A stretch of DNA of 64,000 bases from Vibrio fluminensis (GCF_015278125.1 NZ_JADILO010000017.1:1-64000); one strand, 5' to 3'. Numbered from the stretch's first letter, positions 20,427 through 30,961 are shown. Translations and numbers: made by a program. The notes: generated by a model not told the origin, from the sequence alone.

Positions 20427-20451
20427 AAAAAGGAGCTACGGCTCCTTTTTT
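20427..20451. terminator. bidirectional terminator of dsbA and the acyltransferase gene
   Basis: AAAAAGGAGC/GCTCCTTTTT, a perfect 10-bp stem with a TACG loop and T/A runs on both sides. The stop codon and last codons of the leftward acyltransferase lie inside it. Confidence 0.9.
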
Positions 20452-21383
20452 AATCCCGCTGGCAATTCACTTTGCTCGCCTGACGGCTGGGATTGTGGCG
20501 ACGCCGACTGGTAGATACTGGCTAGCTTGGCATCTTTACGCTGCCACACCTGTCCCAACCAAAGCTGAAACTGGCGTTTGTACTTCTTATCGTTAAAGTA
20601 ATCACCGCTAACCTGCTCATCCATCGGCAGCAGCGCCACATCAACCACAATCCGCTTCATTCGCCCCATCAGCATATCTTTAAACGGCTGCTCAGTATTA
20701 TCAGGATAAGCCAACGTTACATCGATAATCTGATCAAACTGCTCTCCCATTGCAGCTAACGTGTAGGCAATACCACCGGATTTGGGTTGCAATAGATGCT
20801 GATAGCCGGCTTTACTCTTGGCGTGTTTCTGCTCGGTAAAGCGAGTGCCCTCAACGTAGTTCACCACTGTGGTAGGAATATGTTTGAATTTAGCGCAAGA
20901 ACGGCGCGTGGTGTGCAAGTCCTGACCGCGCTTTTCTGGATTACGCAGTAGATATTCACGTGAGTAGCGGCGCATAAATGGCATATCCAACGCCCAGCAC
21001 GCCATACCGATGAAAGGCACGTAAAGCAACTGCTGCTTAAGAAAGAATTTCGGCATTGGAATACTGTCTTTAAATACGTAACACAGTACCACGATATCAG
21101 TCCAACTGCGGTGGTTAGAGAACATCAAATACCACGCATCCTGGCTTAATCCCTTTACGCCTTTGATATCCCACTCGACATCATTTGTTGCTCGCAAGAT
21201 CACACCATTGATGGTCGCCCATAACCACATCACTCGATTTGCACTATAGGTTATCCAGCACCTGACGGTTTTTATTGGCACTATCAACTTAAATATCGCG
21301 AGCAAACAGATGATTAGCGACATCACAGCCGAGTTGAAAATGACCAACGATACATTGATGAAAAATAATAGATACGCCAACAT
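20436..21383 (-). CDS. yihG: PlsC-type 1-acyl-glycerol-3-phosphate acyltransferase (YihG-like)
   Basis: A 315-residue membrane-bound acyltransferase. N-terminal hydrophobic helices (about 5-60) precede the HX4D motif in MFSNHRSWTDIVV (near residue 97), which supplies the catalytic His-Asp pair. The EGTRFT block near residue 185 binds the glycerol phosphate. Convergence with dsbA matches E. coli yihG, whose product makes phosphatidic acid with polyunsaturated or vaccenoyl chains in related bacteria. Its last codons form part of the dsbA terminator stem, which constrains the C-terminus. Confidence 0.87.
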   Translation of the reverse strand: MLAYLLFFINVSLVIFNSAVMSLIICLLAIFKLIVPIKTVRCWITYSANRVMWLWATINGVILRATNDVEWDIKGVKGLSQDAWYLMFSNHRSWTDIVVLCYVFKDSIPMPKFFLKQQLLYVPFIGMACWALDMPFMRRYSREYLLRNPEKRGQDLHTTRRSCAKFKHIPTTVVNYVEGTRFTEQKHAKSKAGYQHLLQPKSGGIAYTLAAMGEQFDQIIDVTLAYPDNTEQPFKDMLMGRMKRIVVDVALLPMDEQVSGDYFNDKKYKRQFQLWLGQVWQRKDAKLASIYQSASPQSQPSGEQSELPAGLKKEP

Positions 21384-21559
21384 AAGAAATCAGGTTAAAA
21401 TTCGCGCCGAATAAAAAATGATATGCAATTATACTAACCCGCTCAAAGTTTGAAATATCTAACCAATTGGTCAGATTTGTTGTTTTGACAACGACGAGGT
21501 TTTCTTCTCAACTTCACTTCACACTATAGTGGGACAATTGCTGAGATAATCGAGGAATC

Positions 21560-22555
21560 ATGAACGTTAAATATTCTCTAGTGGCATTAGCACTTATGAG
21601 TGGCTCTGCATGGGCACAACTTGCTGACACAGCAGGCTTCGCTGGTGAGATCTCACTAAGCACAGGTTTCTACTCAGTTGAGTCAAACCTAAATACGCAC
21701 GACGATAACAAAGACCTAAAAGATCCAACATTAAGTCAAACCAATGATGCGGTAAGTGGCGGTCTACTGCTACCACTAGGTAACCTATCTTACACTTTCG
21801 GTAATAACCTAAATCAACAGTTTTACATGGGTACCTCACGTGAAGATATCGCCACTGGTACACTTGCATTCGAGATGGGTTACAAATACCAACTAGCATC
21901 AGGCATGATCATCGACGCGTCGATTCTGCCAACCATTATGTCTGGTGAAGTATGGGCAGACCCATACAAAGCGACAGATCGCCAAACCACCGATGAAGAT
22001 GGCAACGCATACCGCCTAAAACTAGAAAATATTGCCGGCAGTAAGTTCTCTGTGGATATGGCTTACGCGACCAAAGACGTTGAAAGTGAACGCTCTGGTT
22101 TTGCATCTGCAGACCCACAAGTAATTGCAAATCGAGACGCATTACGTCGCGATGCTGACACGTTCTTCTTCAGAACGGATTACAAGTACATGGTTGACCA
22201 GACCACAATGCTTAAGCCACGCCTATCATTCATCAAATCAGATGCGGATGGTGATGCTAACTCATTTAAAGGCTACGGTGTGGAACTGAGCTACTTCAAG
22301 TTCCTAGGTCGTCATCAATTTGCACTAACAGCTGGTTTTGATACTCGTGATTACGATGCGAACAATCCAGTATTTAACCAAACTCGTGAAGACGATGAAA
22401 TGAGCCTATTCGCGGCTTACGAATACGCTAACGTAATGGACTGGCAAGATTGGTCATTCATCTCATTTGCTGGCTTTAACAGCTCAGATTCAAACATCGA
22501 TTTCTACGATAAGAATGAGCTGATCATGTCTGTGGGTATGAACTACCAGTTCTAA
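21560..22555 (+). CDS. outer-membrane beta-barrel protein, DUF2860-type
   Basis: A 331-residue exported protein with a signal peptide cleaved after SGSAWA (about residue 19). The rest shows alternating amphipathic strands (FMGYKYQLASG, SFISFAGFNSS) and ends in NYQF, the terminal aromatic signal for BAM-dependent insertion. I recognise it as a Vibrio DUF2860-like family, function unknown; this is from memory. GAGG precedes the ATG. The gene stands alone with its own terminator. Codon choice (many CTA Leu, GCA Ala) is like that of highly expressed genes in the window. Confidence 0.7.
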   Translation: MNVKYSLVALALMSGSAWAQLADTAGFAGEISLSTGFYSVESNLNTHDDNKDLKDPTLSQTNDAVSGGLLLPLGNLSYTFGNNLNQQFYMGTSREDIATGTLAFEMGYKYQLASGMIIDASILPTIMSGEVWADPYKATDRQTTDEDGNAYRLKLENIAGSKFSVDMAYATKDVESERSGFASADPQVIANRDALRRDADTFFFRTDYKYMVDQTTMLKPRLSFIKSDADGDANSFKGYGVELSYFKFLGRHQFALTAGFDTRDYDANNPVFNQTREDDEMSLFAAYEYANVMDWQDWSFISFAGFNSSDSNIDFYDKNELIMSVGMNYQF

Positions 22556-22597
22556 TCTGCGCAGCTAACTGATTTACATAGTTAATGACGGTTTGTG

Positions 22598-22622
22598 AAA
22601 CCCACCTTTTGGTGGGTTTTTT
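22598..22622 (+). terminator. terminator after the DUF2860-type gene
   Basis: AAACCCACC/GGTGGGTTT, 9-bp stem with a TTTT loop and T run. Confidence 0.9.
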
Positions 22623-22645
22623 ATTATTCACAATAATGACTGTCG

Positions 22646-24169
22646 TTACACCGCTTGAGCATGAAGATGTTTCAACAAGCGATCCATCGCACGGTAACCT
22701 AAAGCTTCGGCAAGGTGTTGGCGAGCAATATGTTCTTCACCAGCCAAGTCAGCAATGGTGCGCGCGACTTTAATGATGCGATGATAAGCTCGAACCGATA
22801 GACCAAGTCGATGCAGAGCTTGCTCTAAAAATTGCGCATCACTTTTATCTAAACGGCAATCTCGCTCAATCTCTCTACTCGCCAGCAGCGCATTCGCTTT
22901 ACCGCCACGCGCAAACATCACCTCACGCGCCTGCAACACGCGCCACTTAACTTCTGAAGTGGTTTCTCCTCGCTCACCGCCAGCCGCTAATGTCCCTTTG
23001 GGCAAGGCTGGGATTTCAATCGACATATCAAAGCGATCAAGCAATGGTCCAGAAAGACGACTCAGATAACGCAGCGCCGCTTGGCTGTTACCTTGCGGTT
23101 TGCTGGCATCATAGTGACCAGACGGACTGGGATTAAGCGCCCCGATTAGTTGAAAACGGGCGGGAAAACGGGTTTTACCCTGTGCGCGCGAGATAATGAT
23201 CTCGCCTGATTCAAGCGGCTCGCGCAGCGCATCCAGCACTTTGCGCTCAAACTCAGGCATCTCGTCAAGAAACAGCAAGCCATTGTGGGCTAGAGAGATC
23301 TCACCCGGCCTGGGCACTGAACCACCGCCCACCAACGCCGCCATTGAGCTGGAATGATGCGGAGCTCGAAACGGTCGCTGCTTCCAGTTGTATTGATTAA
23401 TTTCTTGTTGAGTCAATGACGCGACCGAGGCTGACTCCATCGCTTCTTGATTGGACATCTCAGGTAATAAGTCACTTAACCGAGAAGCCAGCATGGTTTT
23501 TCCGGTACCGGGAGGACCGAGAAACAACAAATTATGATGACCTGCCGCCGCGATTTCTAACGCACGCTTACCCTGCTGCTGACCGATAATATCTTGCAAA
23601 TCGCGAGTTAAACTTGGCATTTCGACCGATGCTGGCGTTTGGTGCAGTGCCAGCTTTTGCTGACCACAGAGATCTGCGCACACCTCGAGGAGGCTTTGTG
23701 CTGATTTATGTATCTCTTTCCCCACTAGCGCTGCTTGGTCGCCATTGGCGTGCGGTACCACTAAGCTCCGCCCGTGATTTTGCACCGTTAAGGCTGCAGG
23801 CAACACACCTTTGACCGCCCGAAGTTCGCCTGACAGCGCCAGCTCTCCGACAAACTCTTGGTTTTTGAGTGCTTGTAACGGAATTTGCTGTGAAGCCGCC
23901 AAAATACCCAGTGCTATCGGCAAATCAAACCGACCGCCCTCTTTGGGTAGATCCGCCGGCGCTAAATTTACCGTGATACGTTTGGCAGGAAATTCAAAGC
24001 GCGAATTGAGGATCGCACTGCGCACCCGATCGCGGGATTCTTTCACCGTGGTTTCCGGCAAACCGACCAAAGCAAACCCCGGCATACCGTTACTGATGTG
24101 CACTTCCACCGTCACCAGCGGGGCTTCAACCCCCACCGATGCTCGGCTATAAACCACCGCTAATCCCAT
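22646..24169 (-). CDS. comM: ComM/YifB, Mg-chelatase-like AAA+ helicase
   Basis: Hexameric branch-migration helicase that extends recombination tracts during natural transformation. The 507-residue protein has an N-terminal ChlI-like domain (1-190), the AAA+ core with Walker A GPPGTGKT near residue 219 and Walker B LLFLDEMPEF near residue 300, and a C-terminal Mg-chelatase domain. The start ATG follows AAGGAAA. Together with dprA this gives two transformation genes in the window. E. coli yifB lies next to ilvLG, and that adjacency is preserved here. Confidence 0.95.
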   Translation of the reverse strand: MGLAVVYSRASVGVEAPLVTVEVHISNGMPGFALVGLPETTVKESRDRVRSAILNSRFEFPAKRITVNLAPADLPKEGGRFDLPIALGILAASQQIPLQALKNQEFVGELALSGELRAVKGVLPAALTVQNHGRSLVVPHANGDQAALVGKEIHKSAQSLLEVCADLCGQQKLALHQTPASVEMPSLTRDLQDIIGQQQGKRALEIAAAGHHNLLFLGPPGTGKTMLASRLSDLLPEMSNQEAMESASVASLTQQEINQYNWKQRPFRAPHHSSSMAALVGGGSVPRPGEISLAHNGLLFLDEMPEFERKVLDALREPLESGEIIISRAQGKTRFPARFQLIGALNPSPSGHYDASKPQGNSQAALRYLSRLSGPLLDRFDMSIEIPALPKGTLAAGGERGETTSEVKWRVLQAREVMFARGGKANALLASREIERDCRLDKSDAQFLEQALHRLGLSVRAYHRIIKVARTIADLAGEEHIARQHLAEALGYRAMDRLLKHLHAQAV

Positions 24170-24362
24170 ACTTTTCCTTATTTACTCAGCTAATTAAATC
24201 GCTTATTTTTATAGCGCCATTGTTATATAGCGTGGTGAGTTGCTGAGAGAATGTGAAAAAAGAATGACTTTTTGCTTGTCAATTAACGGAAATATGTGAT
24301 ACCACTAGTGGTGCAAATTTAGACGTATCATATTACGCAAACACAACAGTAAAGAATTAATA
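24170..24362. promoter_or_regulatory. comM-ilvL divergent intergenic region
   Basis: This AT-rich 193 bp must carry the ilv operon promoter and the comM promoter. I see TTGTCA near 24277 as a possible -35 for ilv but cannot fix its -10. No other feature was recognised. Confidence 0.5.
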
Positions 24363-24437
24363 ATGAACTTGAACGCCCGCTTACATTCTCTGATCGCCCT
24401 GATTATCGTGGTCATTATCGGATCGCGCGGGGTCTAG
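24363..24437 (+). CDS. ilvL: ilv operon leader peptide
   Basis: A 24-codon leader rich in the regulatory amino acids: five Ile, three Val and four Leu, with the core LIALIIVVIIG. Stalling of ribosomes on uncharged branched-chain tRNAs would favour an antiterminator over the hairpin at 24465-24498, the classic ilvGMEDA attenuation. It lies about 220 bp before ilvG. Confidence 0.95.
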   Translation: MNLNARLHSLIALIIVVIIGSRGV

Positions 24438-24464
24438 TGGGCGAAACAAAGCCAAGAATTAGAT

Positions 24465-24498
24465 AAACCCCCGCACTGAAAAGTCCGGGGGTTTTTTT
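24465..24498 (+). terminator. ilv attenuator terminator
   Basis: AAACCCCCG/CGGGGGTTT, 9-bp stem with a 12-nt loop, followed by T7. It stands 28 bp after the ilvL stop and is the attenuation site of the operon. Confidence 0.93.
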
Positions 24499-24607
24499 AC
24501 AATTATTTCGAATATTTTTTATGCAGTGCAGATAACAATTTAAAAACTAACAAGTACTTAGCTCGTAGGACTTCGAGCAGGTAGTGACAGGAAGAATGGG
24601 AGCGCAC

Positions 24608-24664
24608 ATGAAGTGCAACAATCACAAGGAATGCTACTCACGTAGCGAAGGAGGCGGACAATGA
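24608..24664 (+). CDS. ilvX: ilvX-like 18-residue microORF overlapping the ilvG start
   Basis: ATG at 24608 opens an 18-codon frame whose TGA overlaps the ilvG ATG as ATGA. GGGAG lies 5 nt before it, a good ribosome site. The peptide contains KECYSR, which resembles KFCFSR in E. coli IlvX, a 16-residue protein encoded at the same place, as I recall it. Position, coupling and the K-x-C-aromatic-S-R core support homology. The role of IlvX is unknown; tuning ilvG translation is a reasonable inference. Confidence 0.65.
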   Translation: MKCNNHKECYSRSEGGGQ

Positions 24665-26307
24665 CAGGTGCACAGTTAGTCGTTGCCGCGTTACAGCAAC
24701 AAGGCATCAAAACAATCTTTGGTTACCCTGGCGGGGCAATCATGCCGATCTACGATGCGCTCTATGACGGCGGTGTCGAACACATCTTATGCCGTCATGA
24801 GCAAGGCGCAGCTATGGCTGCAATTGGTATGGCACGCTCAACCCAAGACGTCGCAGTATGTATGGCAACATCCGGACCGGGTGCGACCAACCTAGTGACA
24901 GGTCTGGCCGATGCGTTTATGGATTCCATACCACTTGTTGCCATCACCGGTCAGGTGGCCAGCTCACATATCGGTACCGACGCGTTCCAAGAGATGGATG
25001 TGATTGGTATGTCCCTCTCATGTACTAAACACAGCTACTTAGTTACCGATATCAACGATCTTGCACCCACTCTTGCAGAAGCATTTGAAGTGGCAAAGGC
25101 GGGGCGTCCGGGGCCGGTTATTGTCGATATCGCCAAAGACGTGCAACTGGCTCAAGCGCCAGTGGTGGATTTGCCGGCGTTTACTCCACCAGCAACGCCA
25201 GTCGCTACTGTAGACGCGATAGCCAAAGCGCAAATTCTACTTTCGCAAAGCTCTCGACCGGTCTTGTATGTCGGTGGTGGTGTACAACTAGGCCATGCAA
25301 CTGACTCTGTTCGTGAATTCCTGCGCCTTAACCCAATGCCTACGGTCAGTACCTTAAAAGGACTGGGCACCATAGAGCGCCATGATCCGCATTATCTTGG
25401 CATGCTCGGCATGCATGGCACCAAAGCGGCCAACCTAGTGGTCCAAGAATGTGACTTATTAATTGCCGTTGGTGCGCGTTTTGACGACCGAGTAACCGGC
25501 AAGTTAGACACCTTCGCACCGAGTGCCAAAATTATCCATATTGATATCGATGCCGCAGAAATCCATAAGCTGCGTCACGCTCACGCACCTCTACGTGGTG
25601 AAATCAACACTATCCTTCCACTGCTTGAATTAACTCAAGATATCACGCCGTGGGTCAAACACAGTGAAAGCCTTCGTAGTGGCTTTAAATGGCGTTATGA
25701 CCACCCGGGTGAACTAATTTACGCACCGGGACTGCTTAAACAGCTCTCCGACTTAATGCCAGATAGCTCGATTGTGTCAACCGATGTCGGTCAACACCAA
25801 ATGTGGGCAGCGCAGCACATTCAGCCCCGTGAACCACAAAACTTCATCACTTCAGCCGGTCTTGGCACTATGGGTTTTGGTCTGCCAGCCGCGATGGGGG
25901 CAGCCGTCGCACGCCCTGATGATCAGTCGATCCTAATCACTGGTGATGGTTCATTTATGATGAATGTGCAAGAGCTTGGCACACTTAAGCGTCGTCAGAT
26001 CCCAGTCAAAATCGTACTACTCAACAACCAACGCTTAGGCATGGTGCGTCAGTGGCAATCTCTGTTTTTCGATGGGCGCCACAGTGAAACCATTTTGGAT
26101 GATAACCCTGACTTTATCACGCTAGCTAAAGCGTTCGATATCCCGGGTAAAACCATCACCACCAAACAAGAAGTTGAACCGGCTCTAAAAGAGATGTTGG
26201 CAAGCAAAACTTCTTACCTGCTTCATGTCTTAATTGATGAAGAAGAGAATGTATGGCCACTCGTTCCACCGGGTGCCTCGAACAGTGACATGCTGGAGAA
26301 CACCTAA
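24661..26307 (+). CDS. ilvG: acetolactate synthase II large subunit
   Basis: ThDP/FAD enzyme condensing two pyruvates to acetolactate, or pyruvate with 2-oxobutyrate, in Ile/Val synthesis. The frame is intact at 548 residues, unlike the frameshifted ilvG of E. coli K-12. Catalytic Glu47 lies in CRHEQGAAM and the ThDP-Mg motif [15 protein letters not shown] near residue 428. GGAGG precedes the ATG, and that start also overlaps the stop of the ilvX-like frame. It is followed by its small subunit ilvM after 1 bp, heading ilvGMEDA. Confidence 0.97.
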   Translation: MTGAQLVVAALQQQGIKTIFGYPGGAIMPIYDALYDGGVEHILCRHEQGAAMAAIGMARSTQDVAVCMATSGPGATNLVTGLADAFMDSIPLVAITGQVASSHIGTDAFQEMDVIGMSLSCTKHSYLVTDINDLAPTLAEAFEVAKAGRPGPVIVDIAKDVQLAQAPVVDLPAFTPPATPVATVDAIAKAQILLSQSSRPVLYVGGGVQLGHATDSVREFLRLNPMPTVSTLKGLGTIERHDPHYLGMLGMHGTKAANLVVQECDLLIAVGARFDDRVTGKLDTFAPSAKIIHIDIDAAEIHKLRHAHAPLRGEINTILPLLELTQDITPWVKHSESLRSGFKWRYDHPGELIYAPGLLKQLSDLMPDSSIVSTDVGQHQMWAAQHIQPREPQNFITSAGLGTMGFGLPAAMGAAVARPDDQSILITGDGSFMMNVQELGTLKRRQIPVKIVLLNNQRLGMVRQWQSLFFDGRHSETILDDNPDFITLAKAFDIPGKTITTKQEVEPALKEMLASKTSYLLHVLIDEEENVWPLVPPGASNSDMLENT

Positions 26308-26308
26308 C

Positions 26309-26593
26309 ATGGAAAGATACTTACTCGATATTAAAGCGGACGATAAGCCAGTTTTACTAGAGCGTGTTCTGCGTGTAATTCGCCATCGTGGCTTCATCAT
26401 CAAACAAGTCGCGGCGACGCAAAATCATGAAAGCCATGTCGCGAGTGTCGAAATCATTGTAGATAGCGATCGTCCTATCTCATTTATCACTAATCAAATT
26501 GAAAAACTCTGGGATGTTCGCACTGTTGACGTCACACAAATCGCCCGTGATGAACTACCAAATAACAACCTACAACAAAAAATCTGTGCATAA
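26309..26593 (+). CDS. ilvM: acetolactate synthase II small (regulatory) subunit
   Basis: A 94-residue single ACT domain protein that activates IlvG. The start is the ATG at 26309, one base after the ilvG stop, with GGAGA just inside the ilvG end. A longer frame starting within ilvG is a read-through of unrelated sequence. The beta-alpha-beta pattern runs from YLLDIKADDKPVLLERVLRV, which matches IlvM. Type II isozymes are typically insensitive to valine, which fits the minimal ACT domain. It is translationally coupled to ilvG. Confidence 0.95.
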   Translation: MERYLLDIKADDKPVLLERVLRVIRHRGFIIKQVAATQNHESHVASVEIIVDSDRPISFITNQIEKLWDVRTVDVTQIARDELPNNNLQQKICA

Positions 26594-26605
26594 GGAAGGC
26601 AAGCA

Positions 26606-27550
26606 ATGGCTACAAGAACAGCAGACTATATTTGGTTTAACGGTGAAATGGTTCCTTGGGCTGAGGCGAACGTTCACGTCCTCACTCACGCAATGCATTA
26701 CGGAACATCCGTATTTGAAGGTGTACGTTGTTACAACACGCCGAAAGGACCTATCGTCTTTCGTCACCGCGAGCACGCCCAACGTCTAAAAGATTCAGCA
26801 AAAATCTACCGTTTCCCAATCCCATATACGGTAGATCAGATCATGGAAGCGACGCGTGAAACGCTCCGTCAAAACAAGCTGGATAACGCTTATATCCGTC
26901 CACTTGGCTTTGTTGGCAACGTCGGTCTCGGTGTTTGCCCACCAGCAGGGACAGAGATGGAGCTGATCATTGCCGCTTTCCCATGGGGTTCATACCTAGG
27001 TGAAGAAGCTCTAGAAAATGGCGTAGCTGCGATGATTTCCAGCTGGAACCGATCGGCACCAAACACCATTCCTACCGCCGCTAAAGCGGGCGGTAACTAC
27101 CTATCCTCACTATTAGTTGGTGGTGAAGCGCGTCGTCATGGTTATGCCGAAGGTATTGCCCTTAGCGTGGATGGTTACCTTTCTGAAGGTGCGGGCGAAA
27201 ACATCTTTGTCGTCAAAGATGGCGTGCTGTCTACGCCGCCAGCAACCAGTGCAATTCTACCGGGCATCACTCGTGACTCCATCATGACGCTGGCGCGTGA
27301 AATGGGCTACGAAGTGCGTGAAAACAACATCGCTCGTGAAGCGCTCTACCTTGCCGATGAGATCTTTATGACCGGTACTGCCGCAGAAGTTGTGCCTGTT
27401 AGCTCTGTGGACCAAATTGAAATTGGCAGCGGTAAACGCGGTCCAATCACCAAGCAAATTCAAGAAGCATACTTTGGCCTATTTAATGGCACCACCGAAG
27501 ATAAGTGGGGATGGCTTGATTACGTCTACCCGCAAGATGCAGCCAAGTAG
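26606..27550 (+). CDS. ilvE: branched-chain amino acid aminotransferase
   Basis: PLP enzyme (fold type IV) performing the last transamination to Ile, Val and Leu. The protein has 314 residues. The N-terminal [20 protein letters not shown] is diagnostic. The PLP lysine is in [12 protein letters not shown] near residue 160, and the cofactor phosphate loop is in the [11 protein letters not shown] block. AAGGAAGG lies before the ATG, 12 bp after ilvM. It is the third gene of ilvGMEDA. Confidence 0.97.
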   Translation: MATRTADYIWFNGEMVPWAEANVHVLTHAMHYGTSVFEGVRCYNTPKGPIVFRHREHAQRLKDSAKIYRFPIPYTVDQIMEATRETLRQNKLDNAYIRPLGFVGNVGLGVCPPAGTEMELIIAAFPWGSYLGEEALENGVAAMISSWNRSAPNTIPTAAKAGGNYLSSLLVGGEARRHGYAEGIALSVDGYLSEGAGENIFVVKDGVLSTPPATSAILPGITRDSIMTLAREMGYEVRENNIAREALYLADEIFMTGTAAEVVPVSSVDQIEIGSGKRGPITKQIQEAYFGLFNGTTEDKWGWLDYVYPQDAAK

Positions 27551-27564
27551 TAGAGGAAAAGGAT

Positions 27565-29406
27565 ATGCCTAAATACCGTTCAGCCACCACCACCCACGGA
27601 AGAAATATGGCTGGCGCACGCGCACTTTGGCGTGCAACTGGGGTAAAAGAAGAAGATTTTGGTAAACCGATCATCGCCGTGGTGAACTCATTTACCCAAT
27701 TTGTACCGGGTCATGTCCATCTTAAAGACATGGGACAGTTAGTTGCCGGTGAAATTGAAAAAGCGGGCGGTATCGCGAAAGAGTTCAATACCATCGCGGT
27801 TGATGATGGTATCGCAATGGGTCACGGAGGCATGCTTTATTCACTGCCATCGCGCGAGCTGATTGCTGATTCGGTCGAGTATATGGTTAACGCTCACTGT
27901 GCGGACGCCATGGTGTGTATCTCCAACTGTGACAAAATCACCCCCGGGATGCTGATGGCATCAATGCGCCTCAATATTCCGGTGATTTTTGTGTCTGGTG
28001 GCCCAATGGAAGCGGGTAAAACCAAGCTTTCTGATCAAATCATCAAACTCGATTTGGTTGATGCCATGATTCAAGGTGCCGATCCAACCGTCTCTGATGA
28101 GCAAAGTGAACAAATTGAACGCTCAGCGTGCCCGACTTGTGGCTCGTGCTCGGGGATGTTTACGGCCAACTCGATGAACTGTCTAACCGAGGCGCTTGGT
28201 TTGTCTCAACCGGGCAATGGCTCAATGCTGGCCACTCACGCCGATCGTGAACAGCTGTTTATCAATGCGGGTAAACGCATTGTTGAATTAACTCGTCGTT
28301 ACTATGAGCAAGACGATATCAGTGCCTTACCACGCACTATTGCTGATCGCGCGGCGTTTGAAAATGCGATGGCGCTTGATATTGCCATGGGCGGTTCAAG
28401 CAATACCGTGCTGCACTTACTTGCGGCGGCACAAGAAGGCGAGATTGACTTTGATATGGGCGACATCGATCAGATGTCTCGTCGCGTTCCGCATCTATGT
28501 AAAGTGGCGCCGTCCACCCAGAAATACCACATGGAAGATGTCCACCGCGCAGGTGGGGTAATGGCGATTTTAGGCGAACTCGACCGCGCTGGTCTGCTCA
28601 ACACCGAAGCGCGCACTGTGCTCGGTCTTAGCCTAAAAGAACAATTAGCCCAATACGACATCATGCAAACCGAAGATGAAGCGGTACTAAAATTCTTCCG
28701 TGCTGGTCCTGCGGGCATCCGCACCACCCAAGCCTTCTCACAAGATTGCCGTTGGGATCGCCTTGACGATGACCGAGTCGATGGTTGTATCCGCACCAAA
28801 GAAAACGCCTTTAGCCAAGAAGGTGGTCTGGCGGTGCTATCTGGCAATATTGCCGTGGATGGCTGTATTGTAAAAACCGCTGGTGTGGATGAAGAGAACC
28901 TCAAATTCCAAGGCCCTGCGATTGTGTTTGAAAGCCAAGATACCGCGGTTGATGGCATCTTAGGCGGTAAAGTAAAAGCCGGTGAAGTGGTCGTGATCCG
29001 CTACGAAGGACCGAAAGGTGGCCCGGGCATGCAAGAAATGCTCTATCCAACCACTTACCTTAAGTCGATGGGATTGGGTAAATCGTGTGCATTGCTGACA
29101 GATGGACGCTTCTCTGGTGGCACTTCTGGTCTATCAATTGGGCACGCATCACCAGAAGCAGCCAGTGGCGGCACCATCGGTCTAGTGCGTGATGGCGACA
29201 TCATTACCATCGATATCCCTAGCCGCTCTATCACGCTTGATGTGCCAGAAGCGGAGCTGAATGCCCGCAGAGCTAAGCAAGATGAGCTTGGCTGGAAACC
29301 AGTCGATCGTCAGCGCGAGGTTTCTTTTGCCCTTAAAGCGTATGCCAGCATGGCGACCAGTGCCGACAAAGGTGCAGTGCGCGACAAGAGTAAACTTGAG
29401 GGGTAA
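27565..29406 (+). CDS. ilvD: dihydroxy-acid dehydratase
   Basis: Fe-S dehydratase making the 2-keto acids for Ile and Val. The 613-residue protein has the conserved [10 protein letters not shown] motif (near residue 120) and [18 protein letters not shown] (near residue 191), which supply the cluster cysteines. A C-terminal [20 protein letters not shown] block forms the active site. AGGAAAAGG precedes the ATG. It is the most oxidant-sensitive enzyme of the pathway in other bacteria. It is co-transcribed between ilvE and ilvA with gaps of 14 and 4 bp. Confidence 0.97.
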   Translation: MPKYRSATTTHGRNMAGARALWRATGVKEEDFGKPIIAVVNSFTQFVPGHVHLKDMGQLVAGEIEKAGGIAKEFNTIAVDDGIAMGHGGMLYSLPSRELIADSVEYMVNAHCADAMVCISNCDKITPGMLMASMRLNIPVIFVSGGPMEAGKTKLSDQIIKLDLVDAMIQGADPTVSDEQSEQIERSACPTCGSCSGMFTANSMNCLTEALGLSQPGNGSMLATHADREQLFINAGKRIVELTRRYYEQDDISALPRTIADRAAFENAMALDIAMGGSSNTVLHLLAAAQEGEIDFDMGDIDQMSRRVPHLCKVAPSTQKYHMEDVHRAGGVMAILGELDRAGLLNTEARTVLGLSLKEQLAQYDIMQTEDEAVLKFFRAGPAGIRTTQAFSQDCRWDRLDDDRVDGCIRTKENAFSQEGGLAVLSGNIAVDGCIVKTAGVDEENLKFQGPAIVFESQDTAVDGILGGKVKAGEVVVIRYEGPKGGPGMQEMLYPTTYLKSMGLGKSCALLTDGRFSGGTSGLSIGHASPEAASGGTIGLVRDGDIITIDIPSRSITLDVPEAELNARRAKQDELGWKPVDRQREVSFALKAYASMATSADKGAVRDKSKLEG

Positions 29407-29410
29407 TACC

Positions 29411-30961
29411 ATGAGTGACACCTCTGTCGAACATAAACAATCTGGCGCAGACTATCTGCGCCAAGTCCTGCGCGCGCCAGTTTACGAAGTAGCAATCGTC
29501 ACACCGCTACAAGCGATGCCAAGGCTATCTGCTCGTATCGGTAACCAAGTGCAACTCAAGCGAGAAGACCGCCAACCGGTCCACTCTTTTAAACTGCGCG
29601 GCGCTTACAATATGGTTTCAAGCCTCAGTGACGGGCAAAAAGCCGCAGGCGTGATTGCTGCATCAGCAGGTAACCACGCCCAAGGTATGGCGCTATCAGG
29701 CACTAAACTAGGCATCAAAACCACGATTGTGATGCCGAAAACCACACCAGACATCAAAGTCGAAGCGGTACGTGGGTTTGGTGGCAATGTGGTGCTACAT
29801 GGCAACAACTTTGATGAAGCCAAAACAGAAGCAGAGCGTCTATCGGTAGAATATGGCTACACCTTTGTGCCGCCTTTCGATCATCCTTTGGTGATCGCCG
29901 GCCAAGGCACAATCGGTATGGAGATGCTGCAGCAAAATGGTCATCTCGACTACATTTTCGTTCCAGTGGGCGGTGGTGGTTTAGCCGCAGGTGTTGCAGT
30001 ACTAGTAAAACAGCTGATGCCAGAGATCAAAGTGATTGCCGTTGAGCCTGAAGATTCTGCCTGCTTGAAAGCCGCACTGGATGCGGGAGAACCTGTGGTA
30101 ATTGATCAGGTCAGTATGTTTGCAGACGGTGTAGCAGTTAAACGCATCGGTGAAGAAACCTTCCGTCTGTGCGACAAATACCTTGATGGTCACATTACCG
30201 TCTCCAGCGATGAGATCTGTTCAGCGGTCAAAGATATTTTTGAAGATACTCGAGCGATTGCAGAACCCTCTGGTGCATTAGCGCTGGCAGGGTTAAAGAA
30301 GTTTGCTGAGCAGCATCAACTGCGTGGTAAGCAACTCGGTACTGTGCTATCTGGCGCGAATACCAACTTCCATGGCTTACGTTACGTTTCTGAACGTTGT
30401 GAATTAGGTGAAAAACGCGAAGGTTTGCTGGCGGTGACAATCCCAGAACGTCAAGGAGCCTTCTTTGAGTTCTGTAATCTGATTGGCGGTCGCGCGGTGA
30501 CTGAGTTTAACTACCGTTACAACGATGATGCCCTCGCCAATATCTTTGTTGGTGTGCGTCTCAATGGTGGCCAAGAAGAGTTGGAGCACATCATTCAAGA
30601 TCTGCGCGCTGGAGGCTACCCAGTGGTCGATCTCTCCGATGATGAAATGGCAAAACTGCACGTGCGCTACATGATAGGGGGCAAACCTTCTAAACCACTG
30701 CAAGAGCGTTTGTACAGTTTCGAGTTTCCCGAGTACCCGGGAGCACTATTGAAATTCTTAAGCACGCTTGGCACGCATTGGAATATTAGCCTATTCAACT
30801 ACCGCAACCACGGCGCCGACTATGGTCGCGTACTGTGTGGTTTTGAGCTAGCAGATAGCGATTTAACCCGTTTCTCTGCCCATCTGCGAGAACTCGGCTA
30901 CCAATGTAAAGATGAAACCGATAACCCTTCTTATCAATTCTTCCTTTCTTCTCCTCGCTAG
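29411..30961 (+). CDS. ilvA: threonine ammonia-lyase, biosynthetic
   Basis: PLP enzyme deaminating threonine to 2-oxobutyrate, the committed step to isoleucine. The 516-residue protein has the PLP lysine in VHSFKLRGAYNM near residue 63 and ASAGNHAQGMA downstream. Two C-terminal ACT-like regulatory domains (about 325-510) fit allosteric inhibition by Ile and activation by Val. The start is the ATG at 29411, 4 bp after ilvD and preceded by GAGGGG; an earlier in-frame start lies inside ilvD. It ends the operon. Confidence 0.97.
   Translation: MSDTSVEHKQSGADYLRQVLRAPVYEVAIVTPLQAMPRLSARIGNQVQLKREDRQPVHSFKLRGAYNMVSSLSDGQKAAGVIAASAGNHAQGMALSGTKLGIKTTIVMPKTTPDIKVEAVRGFGGNVVLHGNNFDEAKTEAERLSVEYGYTFVPPFDHPLVIAGQGTIGMEMLQQNGHLDYIFVPVGGGGLAAGVAVLVKQLMPEIKVIAVEPEDSACLKAALDAGEPVVIDQVSMFADGVAVKRIGEETFRLCDKYLDGHITVSSDEICSAVKDIFEDTRAIAEPSGALALAGLKKFAEQHQLRGKQLGTVLSGANTNFHGLRYVSERCELGEKREGLLAVTIPERQGAFFEFCNLIGGRAVTEFNYRYNDDALANIFVGVRLNGGQEELEHIIQDLRAGGYPVVDLSDDEMAKLHVRYMIGGKPSKPLQERLYSFEFPEYPGALLKFLSTLGTHWNISLFNYRNHGADYGRVLCGFELADSDLTRFSAHLRELGYQCKDETDNPSYQFFLSSPR

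Noticed and set aside
28470..28958. 162-codon minus-strand frame opposite ilvD
   Set aside because: Complement of ilvD codons; composition (Ser, Arg, Pro) and lack of any promoter or ribosome site show it is a shadow.
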